Positions 17,107 through 25,906 of a stretch of DNA of 64,000 bases are shown here, in pieces. Source of the DNA: Verrucomicrobiota bacterium (GTDB taxonomy: Bacteria; Verrucomicrobiota; Verrucomicrobiia; Limisphaerales; J093); NCBI GenBank assembly GCA_022710935.1, contig JAKLFY010000032.1, forward strand, positions 1 to 64,000, written 5' to 3'. A program made the position numbers and the translations under genes. Each line of letters starts with the position of its first letter. The first letter of the stretch is position 1. Under the pieces are notes generated by a model. It did not search any database. It worked only from the letters and a program-made list of their open reading frames with translations, and was not told the DNA's origin.

Positions 17107-20100
17107 ATGCAATCAAAAACACATGAATGCCAACCTCTTATGAAAGCAAAGAACCGTTCGAATCCAATCCAATTCGTTGCGTCGCGATTCGCGCAGGCGG
17201 CCTGCTGCCTGGCGGCGGCCCTGGCGCTGACCGGCTCGACCACTCTCGAAGCGGCCATTACCGGCCAGTGGGACTTCAAGTCGGGCGACCTCTCCGCCAC
17301 CATGGGTTTGCCCCTCGAGTATTTCGACTATCCCGGTGGTGATACCGACCAGCAGACTGTTTTCGGGACCACGACCGCCCTGGGTCTGCCCGACATCGGC
17401 GGCGCTCCGGCGCATGTCATGGGCTTTCCGAAGTCACTGCCTCACATGGGCTACGTGATCTACCCGAACATGCACTCGAACGGCGGCGGTTCGTTCGTGA
17501 ACCAATACACCCTGATCTTCGATCTGCTCTACCCGACCGCATCCGCCGCGGCCTGGCGCGCCCTGATCCAAATTAACGACCCCTACAACACCGACGACGC
17601 GGATCTCTTCATCAATCCGACCGGAGGGATCGGGATCTCGGCGCAGTATCACGGCGTCGTCCAGGCCAATACGTGGCATCGCATCGCCTTCGCGTTCGAT
17701 CTGGCCGCGCCCGGCGGACCCACATTGAGCAAGTACATCGATGGTGTGCTGGTGAACCAGCAGATTCTCGGCGCCGGAGTGGACGGGCGCTGGGCGCTCA
17801 ATCCCGTCGATGGCATATTTGCCCCGATGGCGCTGTTGTTCACGGACAACAACGCGGATGGCGCCGACAACCAGGCGGGCTATGTCAGCAGCATCCAGGT
17901 CCATGACGAGACACTCTCATCGGCCTATATCCAGACGCTGGGCGCGCCTACGACCGATGGCATCCCCACAACAGTGGTCGTGCCGGGCTCGATCGTTTCC
18001 CGCAAGCCGCTGGAAGGCGCCATGAACGTCGTTCCCGCCTCCGGAATCGAGGTGGTTTTGGCCGACGGCTCGACGCCCCTGAATACCAGCTCGATTGTCC
18101 TCAAGGTCAACAACCAGACACTGGCGCGAAACGTCAGCTCCGCCGAGGGCAAACACACGGTCACCGCCGCTCTGCCGACGCTCAGCCCGCGATCGACGAA
18201 CACCGTCAGCGTCGGGTTCACCGATCCTTCGGCCGGTCCGGTCACCCTCGAGTGGGGTTTCCGCATGGCGGCCTACCTCCTCGACGCGGAACTCGAGCAG
18301 GTGTTCACCAACCGGCTGGCGGCCTACTGGCCGATGGACGAGGGCCTGACCAACGCCGCCGCGACGTTGCTGGTCGACGTGGCGGGCGAGAACCACTCGA
18401 CCATCACGACGGGCGGCATGACAGACTATTGGCTCGATGCATCCGGATCGAGATTCGGCGGAGCCCTGCATGTGGATGGCGAGAACGTGTATGTCATGGT
18501 TCTCCCCAGCCCGAGCCTCGATATCGGGGCCAATGCGATGTCCATGGCCCTCTGGGTCAAGCTCGAACAACTCCCCAGCCAGTTGCCCGGCAGTTACGGA
18601 TCGATCTACGACTCGGCCACTGACGAGTACGTCATCTACACCGACAAGGGCAACGGTGAGCTCCGGTTCAAAGTGACTCTGGCCAATGGAGAGGCCGCAC
18701 GGCCCGGCATTCCTGAGGCGCAACTCAAGGTGGGCGAGTGGATGCACATCGCCGCCGTCTATGACGGCAAAGCCAACTCGACCAACGGCGAAGCGCGCAT
18801 CTATCTCAACGGCGAGCTGATGGACAAACATGTGGGCCACGACGGCGCCCCGGGCACCGGCCTGACCGGCAACGTCCGCGGCGGGCAAACGGCTGCGATC
18901 GGGCGGCCGGGCACCGCGACGGGAAACAACTACGTGGGGGCGATCGATGACCTCGCGATCTGGAGCCAGGCCCTGAGCATCGACGCGATCGGCTACCTGT
19001 CCTCGGGTCACTCGATCCCGGCTGCCGCCCAGGATCCCGACCCGCTGACCATCGTCCAGCATCCGGAGGACAAGAGCGGCGTCGTCGGAAGCCGCGTGAT
19101 GTTCGAAGTCGTCCGCTCGGGCGGCACTCCGCCCGTGCTCTATCAGTGGAAACACAACGGCGTCGATATCCCGGGCGCAACCAGTGCCAAGCTCTTCGTG
19201 GTTGTGGAACCGGACGCCGCAGGCGCCTACACCGTCACCGTGCAGGATGCCGTGCGCTCGCTTGTGAGCAATCCGGCCACCCTGACGGTGGTGACACTGC
19301 CCGGCGATCCGGCCGAGTCACTGCGTGTGGGGCTCACAGCCCATTGGCGGCTGGACGATGGACTGGGCGATCCGAACACCCAGGTCCTGGCCGACGCCCG
19401 GGGCGGCAGCCCTGGCAACCTCTTCGGCGGTAGCGCGGCAGCCTGGCTCGCCGAGCCCGAGGCCCGGTTCGGCGGAGCGCTTCTCGTGGACGGCCAGACT
19501 GTCTACGCGACGATTCCCAACAACAGCATCCTGGACATCAACGAGAACCAGGTGAGCGTGTCGCTCTGGGCGCGCCTCGAACAACTGCCCACCGATCTCC
19601 CCGGCGGCTTCGGCGGCATCTTCGATTCGCCCAATGACAGCTACGTCGTGTATCTCGACAAAGGCAACCAGGAACTGCGATTCAAGGTGACAACGGCCGA
19701 AGGCCAGGCTGTCCGGCCCGGCATCCCTCAGTCCGAACTGGTCCTCAACGAGTGGATCCATGTGCTCGCGGTCTACGACGGCAACGCTTCGCCCGATGGC
19801 GGCGAGGCCCGCATCTACCTCAATGGCGTCGTGATGGACACCGAGGGCTCCGCCAGCCTGACCGGATTGGTCCGACCCGGCCAGGTCACCGGTCTGGGAC
19901 GCGACGGCGAGACCGCAGGCTACTTCTATAACGGTGCCATCGACGACATCGGCGTCTGGAGCCGCGCGCTGACCGCGGACGAGATCGCTTACCTTTCCTC
20001 AGGCCATGCGATTCCGGCCGGGCCGGAACCTCTCGAGATCTCCGGGGCGCGCATCGAGAGCGGCCAGATCGTCATCCAATGGACTGGCGGTGAAGGCCCG

Positions 20101-20232
20101 TACCAGTTGCAGCGTCGGACCTCTCTGACCACTGGGAATTGGGAGAACGTGGGGCAACCGACCGCCGGCACGAGCGCATTAGACGCGACCGATGCCCCGG
20201 TTAGATTCTACCGCGTGATCAAGGCCCAGTAA
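17107..20232 (+). CDS. Large secreted protein with three LamG-type domains
   Basis: A 1041-residue exported protein. The start at 17107 is chosen because GAAGGGAT precedes it at a good distance; an ATG at 17140 is the alternative. A signal peptide (CCLAAALALTGSTTLEA) follows. The LamG-like regions lie at about residues 60-290, 420-640 and 755-960. The last two are clear duplicates (ALWVKLEQLPSQLPG and SLWARLEQLPTDLPG, each ending in a YLSSGHxIPA tail). An Ig-like domain sits between them (QHPEDKSGVVGSRVMF to YTVTVQD). The last 60 residues are the shared C-terminal module ending VRFYRVIKAQ. No catalytic residues are visible; a role in surface carbohydrate binding is inferred. Confidence 0.85.
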   Translation: MQSKTHECQPLMKAKNRSNPIQFVASRFAQAACCLAAALALTGSTTLEAAITGQWDFKSGDLSATMGLPLEYFDYPGGDTDQQTVFGTTTALGLPDIGGAPAHVMGFPKSLPHMGYVIYPNMHSNGGGSFVNQYTLIFDLLYPTASAAAWRALIQINDPYNTDDADLFINPTGGIGISAQYHGVVQANTWHRIAFAFDLAAPGGPTLSKYIDGVLVNQQILGAGVDGRWALNPVDGIFAPMALLFTDNNADGADNQAGYVSSIQVHDETLSSAYIQTLGAPTTDGIPTTVVVPGSIVSRKPLEGAMNVVPASGIEVVLADGSTPLNTSSIVLKVNNQTLARNVSSAEGKHTVTAALPTLSPRSTNTVSVGFTDPSAGPVTLEWGFRMAAYLLDAELEQVFTNRLAAYWPMDEGLTNAAATLLVDVAGENHSTITTGGMTDYWLDASGSRFGGALHVDGENVYVMVLPSPSLDIGANAMSMALWVKLEQLPSQLPGSYGSIYDSATDEYVIYTDKGNGELRFKVTLANGEAARPGIPEAQLKVGEWMHIAAVYDGKANSTNGEARIYLNGELMDKHVGHDGAPGTGLTGNVRGGQTAAIGRPGTATGNNYVGAIDDLAIWSQALSIDAIGYLSSGHSIPAAAQDPDPLTIVQHPEDKSGVVGSRVMFEVVRSGGTPPVLYQWKHNGVDIPGATSAKLFVVVEPDAAGAYTVTVQDAVRSLVSNPATLTVVTLPGDPAESLRVGLTAHWRLDDGLGDPNTQVLADARGGSPGNLFGGSAAAWLAEPEARFGGALLVDGQTVYATIPNNSILDINENQVSVSLWARLEQLPTDLPGGFGGIFDSPNDSYVVYLDKGNQELRFKVTTAEGQAVRPGIPQSELVLNEWIHVLAVYDGNASPDGGEARIYLNGVVMDTEGSASLTGLVRPGQVTGLGRDGETAGYFYNGAIDDIGVWSRALTADEIAYLSSGHAIPAGPEPLEISGARIESGQIVIQWTGGEGPYQLQRRTSLTTGNWENVGQPTAGTSALDATDAPVRFYRVIKAQ

Positions 20233-20264
20233 CACCGCGGCCCCCGGAGCCGCTCGAATCGTTC

Positions 20265-20327
20265 AGCGGCGCATGGCGCTGTCGAGTCCGCTCTTCAGGA
20301 GCGCTGAATCGGCTGCCATGCGCCGCT
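20265..20327. terminator. Perfect 13-bp inverted repeat between convergent genes
   Basis: AGCGGCGCATGGC (20265-20277) pairs perfectly with 20315-20327, with an inner GAGTCCGCTC-type hairpin, followed by TTGCTTTCG on the plus strand. Its place between convergent genes suggests a transcription stop, mainly for the LamG gene on the plus strand. The T-run is poor. Confidence 0.5.
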
Positions 20328-20347
20328 TGCTTTCGCGCGCGGTTTTG

Positions 20348-20419
20348 CTAACCCGCATTTTTCGCCTCGTCAGTGGACAGGGCCATCAGATTTCGCATGA
20401 TGTCTGCCATGCGGGTTAG
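20348..20419. repeat. TARCCCGCAT palindromic element, copy 3
   Basis: Arms CTAACCCGCAT (20348-20358) and ATGCGGGTTAG (20409-20419) are perfect complements. The inner sequence resembles the copy at 28462-28530. The TAA stop of the minus-strand GH43 gene is the complement of 20416-20418, inside the right arm. Confidence 0.75.
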
Positions 20420-23145
20420 AAAGGCCATTGAAGCCGGTAGAACCGGGTCGGGCCCCCGATAGGCCTCCAAAGGGTCAAATGCCCCTCCTCGACCGTCGGC
20501 CCTTCAGGCACAAGAAACCATGAGGTTGCCGATGCGAATTCGGACAGCTCCGCCTGGGTCGACAGTCTGAATGCGGTCGTCCACGCGGGCCAGCGGAGCC
20601 GCACCACGTCGTTGACCCGTGACACCTCGAGTTGCGGCGGTTGCATCTGCTCCGGCCAAAGGGCGGCGGAACCTAGAATCACCGCGTCCATTTGACCGCG
20701 GAAGAACGGATCGGCGGGCGACAGGCTCCGGCCCAGCCAGCAATCGGTCGCGCCCAGGTCAGCCGGCAGGAGATTGACGGAGTTGTTGACACCAACGGGT
20801 CTGCCGTCCAGGTAGAGGATCCCCTGCCGCCCGTCCAGGACCACCGCGACATGGGTCCAGACGCCTGTCGGGAAGAGCGTGTCCGACTCGATTGTGTGCA
20901 CGTAGCTGAACTGATCAGGGGTGATCGCGCATTGGATCTGGCCGGCGGCATTTCTCGGCGTCAAGTAACAGGATGCACGGGCGCTCCGTCCGAAATCGAA
21001 TATCCGTTGCCGGGACGAGCCGCCGTCCCATTTCACCAGCGCGGCGATGGTCTGCATCGCGCCCACAGCGGCGGGCAACGAGAAATGGGCCCGATTGTCT
21101 GAGAGGCTCAACACGCCTCCGTGGAGCGGATCGGTCTGAATCGTCGCCCCGCCCTCCAACACGCCGTCAAACCGGTTGCTGGCGTCGGCGCCACCATTCG
21201 AGAACGGATAGAATGCGCGCCAGGACGGCCCTGGGAAGAGCGTTGCCGTCGCGATCGCCTGGCGCCGATCCAAGTCGGTGGCGGTCAGACTCACTCTGAT
21301 CTTCCCCTGCGCAGCCCCAAGCGGCGCAATGAACGATCCCCCCGCAATTCCCATGGCCGGTCCGAACACGAGGTTTGTTTCACTTGCCGCGATGTGCTCG
21401 ACACGCCAGGTCAGATGGCTCGCGCCGAGCGGCACCCGCATGAAATCCCTGGCTGCGCCGGCAAACTGCACCAGCCCGCCCGGCTCGTAGCGGGCGCCGT
21501 CGTTTGGTTGCACGAGTCGAATGAACGGCGCGCGAATCTCATCGGCGGTTCGGACGCGCCCGTGAGCCTCGAACGACGCGAGTTGGCCGTTGAAGGGCGT
21601 GCCTGCCGCCAGTCGCCCGAGGCCCAAGAAGTTGGTTTGCGGCCGCACATCGACCGGCGACACGGCCATGGTGTTGTTCGTGGCCACGGCCGAACCGTTC
21701 ACGTACAGAATGCCCCTCGATCCATCAAGCGTCACGGCCACGTGCGTCCATCGGTTGGTCGGCAACGGACGCGTCCACTCGAGGCTTCGCGCGCCGTTGC
21801 CATCGTCGATCTCCCAGCGCAGGGTGTTGGCTTCCGAGGCCGGTGTCAGCATAAACCCCCGGGACGCCCCCGCGCCAAAATCGAGAATCCGCTGGCCGGG
21901 CGCGCCGCCGCGCCATTTGAGCACCGCGGCGAATGTGCGGGCGTACCCGACGCCCGGCGGCAGGGAAACGGACTGTCCCGTGCCATCGAGATCGAGCACG
22001 GAACCACGCTGGCGATCGAAGGCGAATGCGGCGCCGTTCTCGAGCAGGCCATGGTATTGCCGGTTTTCGTCCCGCGCATCGCACTCGAACGTGTAAAACG
22101 CAGACCAGTCGTTTGTGCGGACAGGCCAGCCGTCCGCGCTCCACGCAAGCGTCGACAGCGCGAGCTTGGCCGGGCCATAGGCGCCATAATGGGCCGCCCA
22201 TGCATTGGCGTCGTAGTAGTGATAGCTGAACCAATCCTGACCCGCCTCGGAGAGAATCCCGACATGACCGGGCCCGGCGTGTTTGCCCGTTCCCTCGAGG
22301 AACAGGGTTCCGCCCCGGTTCGCCATGTCCACTCCGCCGCGATCGAGAAACGGCCCGGTGACGGTCCGGCTGCGTCCGACGCGGATGTGGTAGGTGCTGT
22401 TGACGCCGCTGCAACACGATCCCCAGTTCACGAACAAATAGTAATACCCGGCCCGGTAATGGAGGCAGGCTGCTTCGATCGACCCGTTCGAGGCCAGCCT
22501 GTGAACCGGGGAATCGGGCGCGCGGCGCAATCCGGTGGCTGGGTCGAGTTCCAGCAGATGAATCCCATCCCAGTAGGATCCGAAGGCCATCCAGAGCCGT
22601 CCGTCAGGCCCGCGCAGAACGCTCGGATCGATCGCGTTGTAAGGCGCGCGGACTCTCGATTGGAGAACCGGCCCGCGGTCGGTCCAGCCGTAAGCCGGGT
22701 CGGCCGGATCAAGCGTCGGATTGGTCGCCAGACCGATCGCCGACACCTGGCTGCCCCAGATCGAAACCGAGTAATACAGATGATACTTCCCGTCGAGCAG
22801 GATCACGTCCGGTGCCCAAAAAGTGCCGTCGAATTCCGGCACCGCCACACTCGTCCAGGCCGGCGGCGCGGCGAACACCGGCGGACCGCTCTCCCAATAC
22901 ACGAGGTTTCGAGATGACTTGGATTGAATCCCCCGACCGGTCGAAAACAGATAAAAACGGTCCTTGCACTTCACGATGGTCGAAGGGTCGTGCGCCGCGA
23001 GATGACCGCGGATGGCGGGCGTTTCCGGGGTCAACCGATCGTCGTATGCTTCGAGTGGCCCGCACTGAAATACGAGGGTCGCGACAAGCCAGACAGCGAG
23101 CCCGGGTCGTGTTGGGCAAGGCGCCGCGCGCGATGGACCCCCCAC
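20416..23145 (-). CDS. Secreted GH43-type arabinanase-like enzyme with two LamG domains
   Basis: A protein of about 909 residues. The N-terminal five-bladed propeller (about 45-330) carries the GH43 acid triad: Asp in AAHDPSTIV, Asp in NAIDPSVL and Glu in GSIEAACL, plus FWAPDVILLDGKYHLYYS. This fits endo-arabinanase or arabinofuranosidase activity on plant or algal polymer. LamG domains follow at about 360-500 and 645-790, then the shared C-terminal module ending TRFYRLQWPF. The frame stays open to 23286. Its 5' part (about 23153-23205) matches a dispersed repeat at about 62990-63040, so I prefer the GTG at 23145, which gives a tidy signal peptide. ATG at 23205 is the alternative. The stop lies in a palindrome arm. 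Confidence 0.83.
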   Translation of the reverse strand: MGGPSRAAPCPTRPGLAVWLVATLVFQCGPLEAYDDRLTPETPAIRGHLAAHDPSTIVKCKDRFYLFSTGRGIQSKSSRNLVYWESGPPVFAAPPAWTSVAVPEFDGTFWAPDVILLDGKYHLYYSVSIWGSQVSAIGLATNPTLDPADPAYGWTDRGPVLQSRVRAPYNAIDPSVLRGPDGRLWMAFGSYWDGIHLLELDPATGLRRAPDSPVHRLASNGSIEAACLHYRAGYYYLFVNWGSCCSGVNSTYHIRVGRSRTVTGPFLDRGGVDMANRGGTLFLEGTGKHAGPGHVGILSEAGQDWFSYHYYDANAWAAHYGAYGPAKLALSTLAWSADGWPVRTNDWSAFYTFECDARDENRQYHGLLENGAAFAFDRQRGSVLDLDGTGQSVSLPPGVGYARTFAAVLKWRGGAPGQRILDFGAGASRGFMLTPASEANTLRWEIDDGNGARSLEWTRPLPTNRWTHVAVTLDGSRGILYVNGSAVATNNTMAVSPVDVRPQTNFLGLGRLAAGTPFNGQLASFEAHGRVRTADEIRAPFIRLVQPNDGARYEPGGLVQFAGAARDFMRVPLGASHLTWRVEHIAASETNLVFGPAMGIAGGSFIAPLGAAQGKIRVSLTATDLDRRQAIATATLFPGPSWRAFYPFSNGGADASNRFDGVLEGGATIQTDPLHGGVLSLSDNRAHFSLPAAVGAMQTIAALVKWDGGSSRQRIFDFGRSARASCYLTPRNAAGQIQCAITPDQFSYVHTIESDTLFPTGVWTHVAVVLDGRQGILYLDGRPVGVNNSVNLLPADLGATDCWLGRSLSPADPFFRGQMDAVILGSAALWPEQMQPPQLEVSRVNDVVRLRWPAWTTAFRLSTQAELSEFASATSWFLVPEGPTVEEGHLTLWRPIGGPTRFYRLQWPF

Positions 23146-23523
23146 CCGTGTCGATCTGTACTGCAATCGTTGAGGTTGCTCGCAGGCGGCGAGCCAAATT
23201 CTCATGCGGCGTCTTCGACCGGTCTTCGATCTTCGATCTCCCATCTTCGGCTGCGGCTTTGCCGCGCTGTGTTTCTCGGTGCCCATCTGTGTCTATCCGT
23301 GCCTCTTCCTCTGAACGATGCACAAGACCTGCGCGCCGTGCGCCGACATCGGCTTTCGAAAACGCCTACTACAACGCGCTTGTAGGCCGGGTCCCCTGAC
23401 CCGGCGTCTGCACCGATGTTTATCCTTGCGCCGCGTGAGGGCACGCGGCCTACAGGCTTGGCCAGGTCCCCTGCCTGCCTGCCGGCAGGCCTGACCCGGC
23501 GCTGCATCATTCATGTCGCTCTG
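23146..23523. repeat. Repeat-filled spacer upstream of the GH43 gene
   Basis: Bases 23153-23205 contain a repeat (CTGTACTGCAATCGTT then GTTGCTCGC) whose inverted copy is at about 62990-63040. Bases 23240-23300 contain the GCGGCTTTGCCGCGCTG sequence that also recurs, inverted, near 62855-62875. REP-like units lie at 23382-23406 (plus) and 23428-23453 (minus), and a disrupted third copy at about 23454-23502 contains GCCTGCCTGCCGGCAGGC. No gene is supported. Confidence 0.65.
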
Positions 23524-25617
23524 TTAATCGAGCACGATGCGGACCGACTCGATCCTGCCGCGGAATTGGTTGTCGTTCGAGTATGGTCCGACCAGGCCGG
23601 CCTGGTCGCTGCCCACCTCGAGACCGTCCACGGGCATCGTTGCGACGAGGCTCGGGGCCTGGCCGCTGGCTGCCGGCTTGCCATCGAGCGCGAGGCTCAG
23701 GCCGCCACCCCGATCGAGACGAGCGACAGCCGTGTGCGCGCCTTTCACCAGTTGCGGCGCGGAAACCTGGGTGACTCCGCCAGCCGTCCGGACCAGGAAC
23801 ACGAGTTTTCCATTCTCGACAAACAGGGCGTAGCCGCGCGCCGTGCCGCCTTGGGCAACAATCACCCCTTGCGGGTCGTCCGAGTCGAAGGCGGCGGTGA
23901 TCGTGAACGGGCGCCCGGCAATGGCCGGCGCGTGGGCGCGGTCGAGACGATCGCCCATCTTCAACGCGAACTGCGCTTCCTTGCTTAGGTCGGGAGCACG
24001 ATTGCCGCGGGTGTTCCTCGCCGAGCTCCGCCAACCGCCCAACGGCAGGACATTGGCTCGGGCCGCATATTCGTCCCACTTCGCCGCCAGGGCCTTGACC
24101 CGGTCCGGCTCGGACGCCGCCAGATCGTTCTCTTCGGTCCGGTCCTTGACTGTGTCGTACAGGCGCCAGGCCTGGCCTGCCAGCGCCACCAGTTTCCATT
24201 TGCCGTCGAGAACAGCCCGGTTGCCTTCGTGCTCCCAGAAGAGCGGTCGAGCGCGCCCGAGCGGCCTGCCCTCGAATCCCGGACGCAGGCTGACACCTTC
24301 GAGCGGCGTGACGGACCGGCCCTTGAATGCGTCGGGGTAGGAGGTCCCAGCCACATCCAGGCAGGTCGGCATGATGTCGATCACATGGCCGGGTTGTGAC
24401 TCGAGTGCCCCGTTGCGCGACGCTGAAATGCCACGCGGCCAGTGGGCGATCAAAGGGGTCGCGATGCCGCCCTCGTCGGTGAAATGCTTGTAGCGGACGA
24501 ACGGCGTGTTGTTCAACGCCGCCCAGCATTCCCCGACAAACACGGTCGACAGAGCGTCGCCCGGCTGGCTGCCTTCGAGTCGACCCCGGACGCCGCTCTC
24601 GGCGTTCCCGCCGTTGTCGCTCATGAACAGGATCAGCGTGTTGTCCAATTCACCCCGGTCGCGCAACCCGCTCACCAGTGTCCCGATCGACCGGTCCATC
24701 CGTTCCACCACCGCCGCGTAGATGGCCATGATGTGGTCGTAGCGATCCTGATCCTCGGCGCTGAGGCTGGTCCAGGCCGGCACGGCGTCGGGCCTGGGCG
24801 AGAGCGGCCAGGCCTTGTCGATCAGCCCCATCTCGAGTTGGCGCGCGTAGCGCTCCCGGCGCAGAACGTCCCAGCCGGCCTTGAACTTGCCGCGCCACCG
24901 GGCGATGTCCTCGGCCGGCGCCTGCAGCGGGAAATGGGGCGCGTTGTGCGCCACGTACAGGAAGAAGGGCTGTTGAGCCGCCCGGGCCTCATCGATGAAC
25001 TTCAGCCCGTACTCGATCCACAGGTCGGTCGAATACCATTCCCGCGGCAAAGGCGCGCCTCGCGACCCCAGGTCCTTGCCGTTGAGAAACAGCGCGGCGC
25101 GCGGCGAATCCGGAAAGTAGAAGCCCCCGGCCGCCGCGGTGAGCGTCCGGTCAAAGCCCCGATCCCACGGCGTCACCCCGTGGTTCTGGCCCACGTGCCA
25201 CTTGCCTGTCATGGCGGTGAAGTAGCCCGCCGCCTTCAAGGCCTCCGCAATCGTCACACATCGGTTGTTGAGCCGACCGCTGTACCCCGCCAGCGGCTGT
25301 CCGCTCGAATCCCGCTGTTCCTCGGTCATATGCCCCACACCTGCCTGGTGCGGATAGAGCCCCGTGAGCAGCGCGGCGCGAGTCGGACAGCACCGGGCCG
25401 TGTTGTGGAACTGGGTGAACCGCACCCCGTCTCGGGCAAGCCGGTCGAGGTTGGGAGTCCGGATCTCACCTCCATAGCAGCCAATGTCGGAATACCCCAT
25501 GTCATCGACGAGGATGACAACGATGTTCGGTCGCGGATCGCTCGCCCCGGTCGCGCCGGCCGCCAGGAGACAGCTCGCAACAATCGTCGCAAGCCGTGTT
25601 GATGCACTCGTTTTCAT
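23524..25617 (-). CDS. Exported Cys-type arylsulfatase with C-terminal LamG-like domain
   Basis: A 697-residue alkaline-phosphatase-superfamily sulfatase. The signal peptide ends near GATGASD. Metal ligands are in ILVDDMGYSD, and the sulfatase signature at residues 76-86 is CCPTRAALLTG. Cys76 fits C-x-P-x-R and would have to be converted to formylglycine. Further marks are GKWHVG, NAPHFPL and SDNGG. Residues from about 555 form a beta-sandwich add-on (GRIESVRIVL end) that probably binds carbohydrate. It should remove sulfate esters from polysaccharide outside the cytoplasm, in line with the GH43 and GH29 enzymes nearby. The start (complement of 25615-25617) is set by the signal peptide. Confidence 0.92.
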   Translation of the reverse strand: MKTSASTRLATIVASCLLAAGATGASDPRPNIVVILVDDMGYSDIGCYGGEIRTPNLDRLARDGVRFTQFHNTARCCPTRAALLTGLYPHQAGVGHMTEEQRDSSGQPLAGYSGRLNNRCVTIAEALKAAGYFTAMTGKWHVGQNHGVTPWDRGFDRTLTAAAGGFYFPDSPRAALFLNGKDLGSRGAPLPREWYSTDLWIEYGLKFIDEARAAQQPFFLYVAHNAPHFPLQAPAEDIARWRGKFKAGWDVLRRERYARQLEMGLIDKAWPLSPRPDAVPAWTSLSAEDQDRYDHIMAIYAAVVERMDRSIGTLVSGLRDRGELDNTLILFMSDNGGNAESGVRGRLEGSQPGDALSTVFVGECWAALNNTPFVRYKHFTDEGGIATPLIAHWPRGISASRNGALESQPGHVIDIMPTCLDVAGTSYPDAFKGRSVTPLEGVSLRPGFEGRPLGRARPLFWEHEGNRAVLDGKWKLVALAGQAWRLYDTVKDRTEENDLAASEPDRVKALAAKWDEYAARANVLPLGGWRSSARNTRGNRAPDLSKEAQFALKMGDRLDRAHAPAIAGRPFTITAAFDSDDPQGVIVAQGGTARGYALFVENGKLVFLVRTAGGVTQVSAPQLVKGAHTAVARLDRGGGLSLALDGKPAASGQAPSLVATMPVDGLEVGSDQAGLVGPYSNDNQFRGRIESVRIVLD

Positions 25618-25906
25618 GCGGATTTGCAGCAGGGTAGGCCATCGAGGGGCGAACGCGCAATGATCGAGACGCACCGTTCAGAGGACAAACATCGGTGCAG
25701 ACGCCGGGTCAGGCGACCCGGCCTACAAACTGATGATGCCCATTCTGTAGGCCGCGTGCCCTCACGCGGCGCAAACTCGATTCCCGCCGGCAATCTCCAG
25801 ATGCGCTGATTAGCCCGCGTTTCAGGTGAAATGTGACGGTGACCGGTCAGATGACATCAAAAGCTGGTGAGAAATGCGGGCTGGGGATGTGAGCAGCGCT
25901 TGTTGA
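25618..25906. repeat. Spacer with a BIME-like REP pair and palindromic element copy 4
   Basis: REP-like units at 25702-25726 (minus) and 25747-25772 (plus) are joined by 20 bases identical but for one or two positions to the linker at 31669-31688. Bases 25811-25882 are a TAGCCCGC element (arms TAGCCCGCGTTTC and GAAATGCGGGCT), nearly the same inside as the copy at 6893-6963. No gene is supported. Confidence 0.75.

Noticed and set aside
21121-22917. A 598-codon frame antisense to the GH43 gene
   Set aside because: Shadow frame; the GH43 motifs on the minus strand are decisive.
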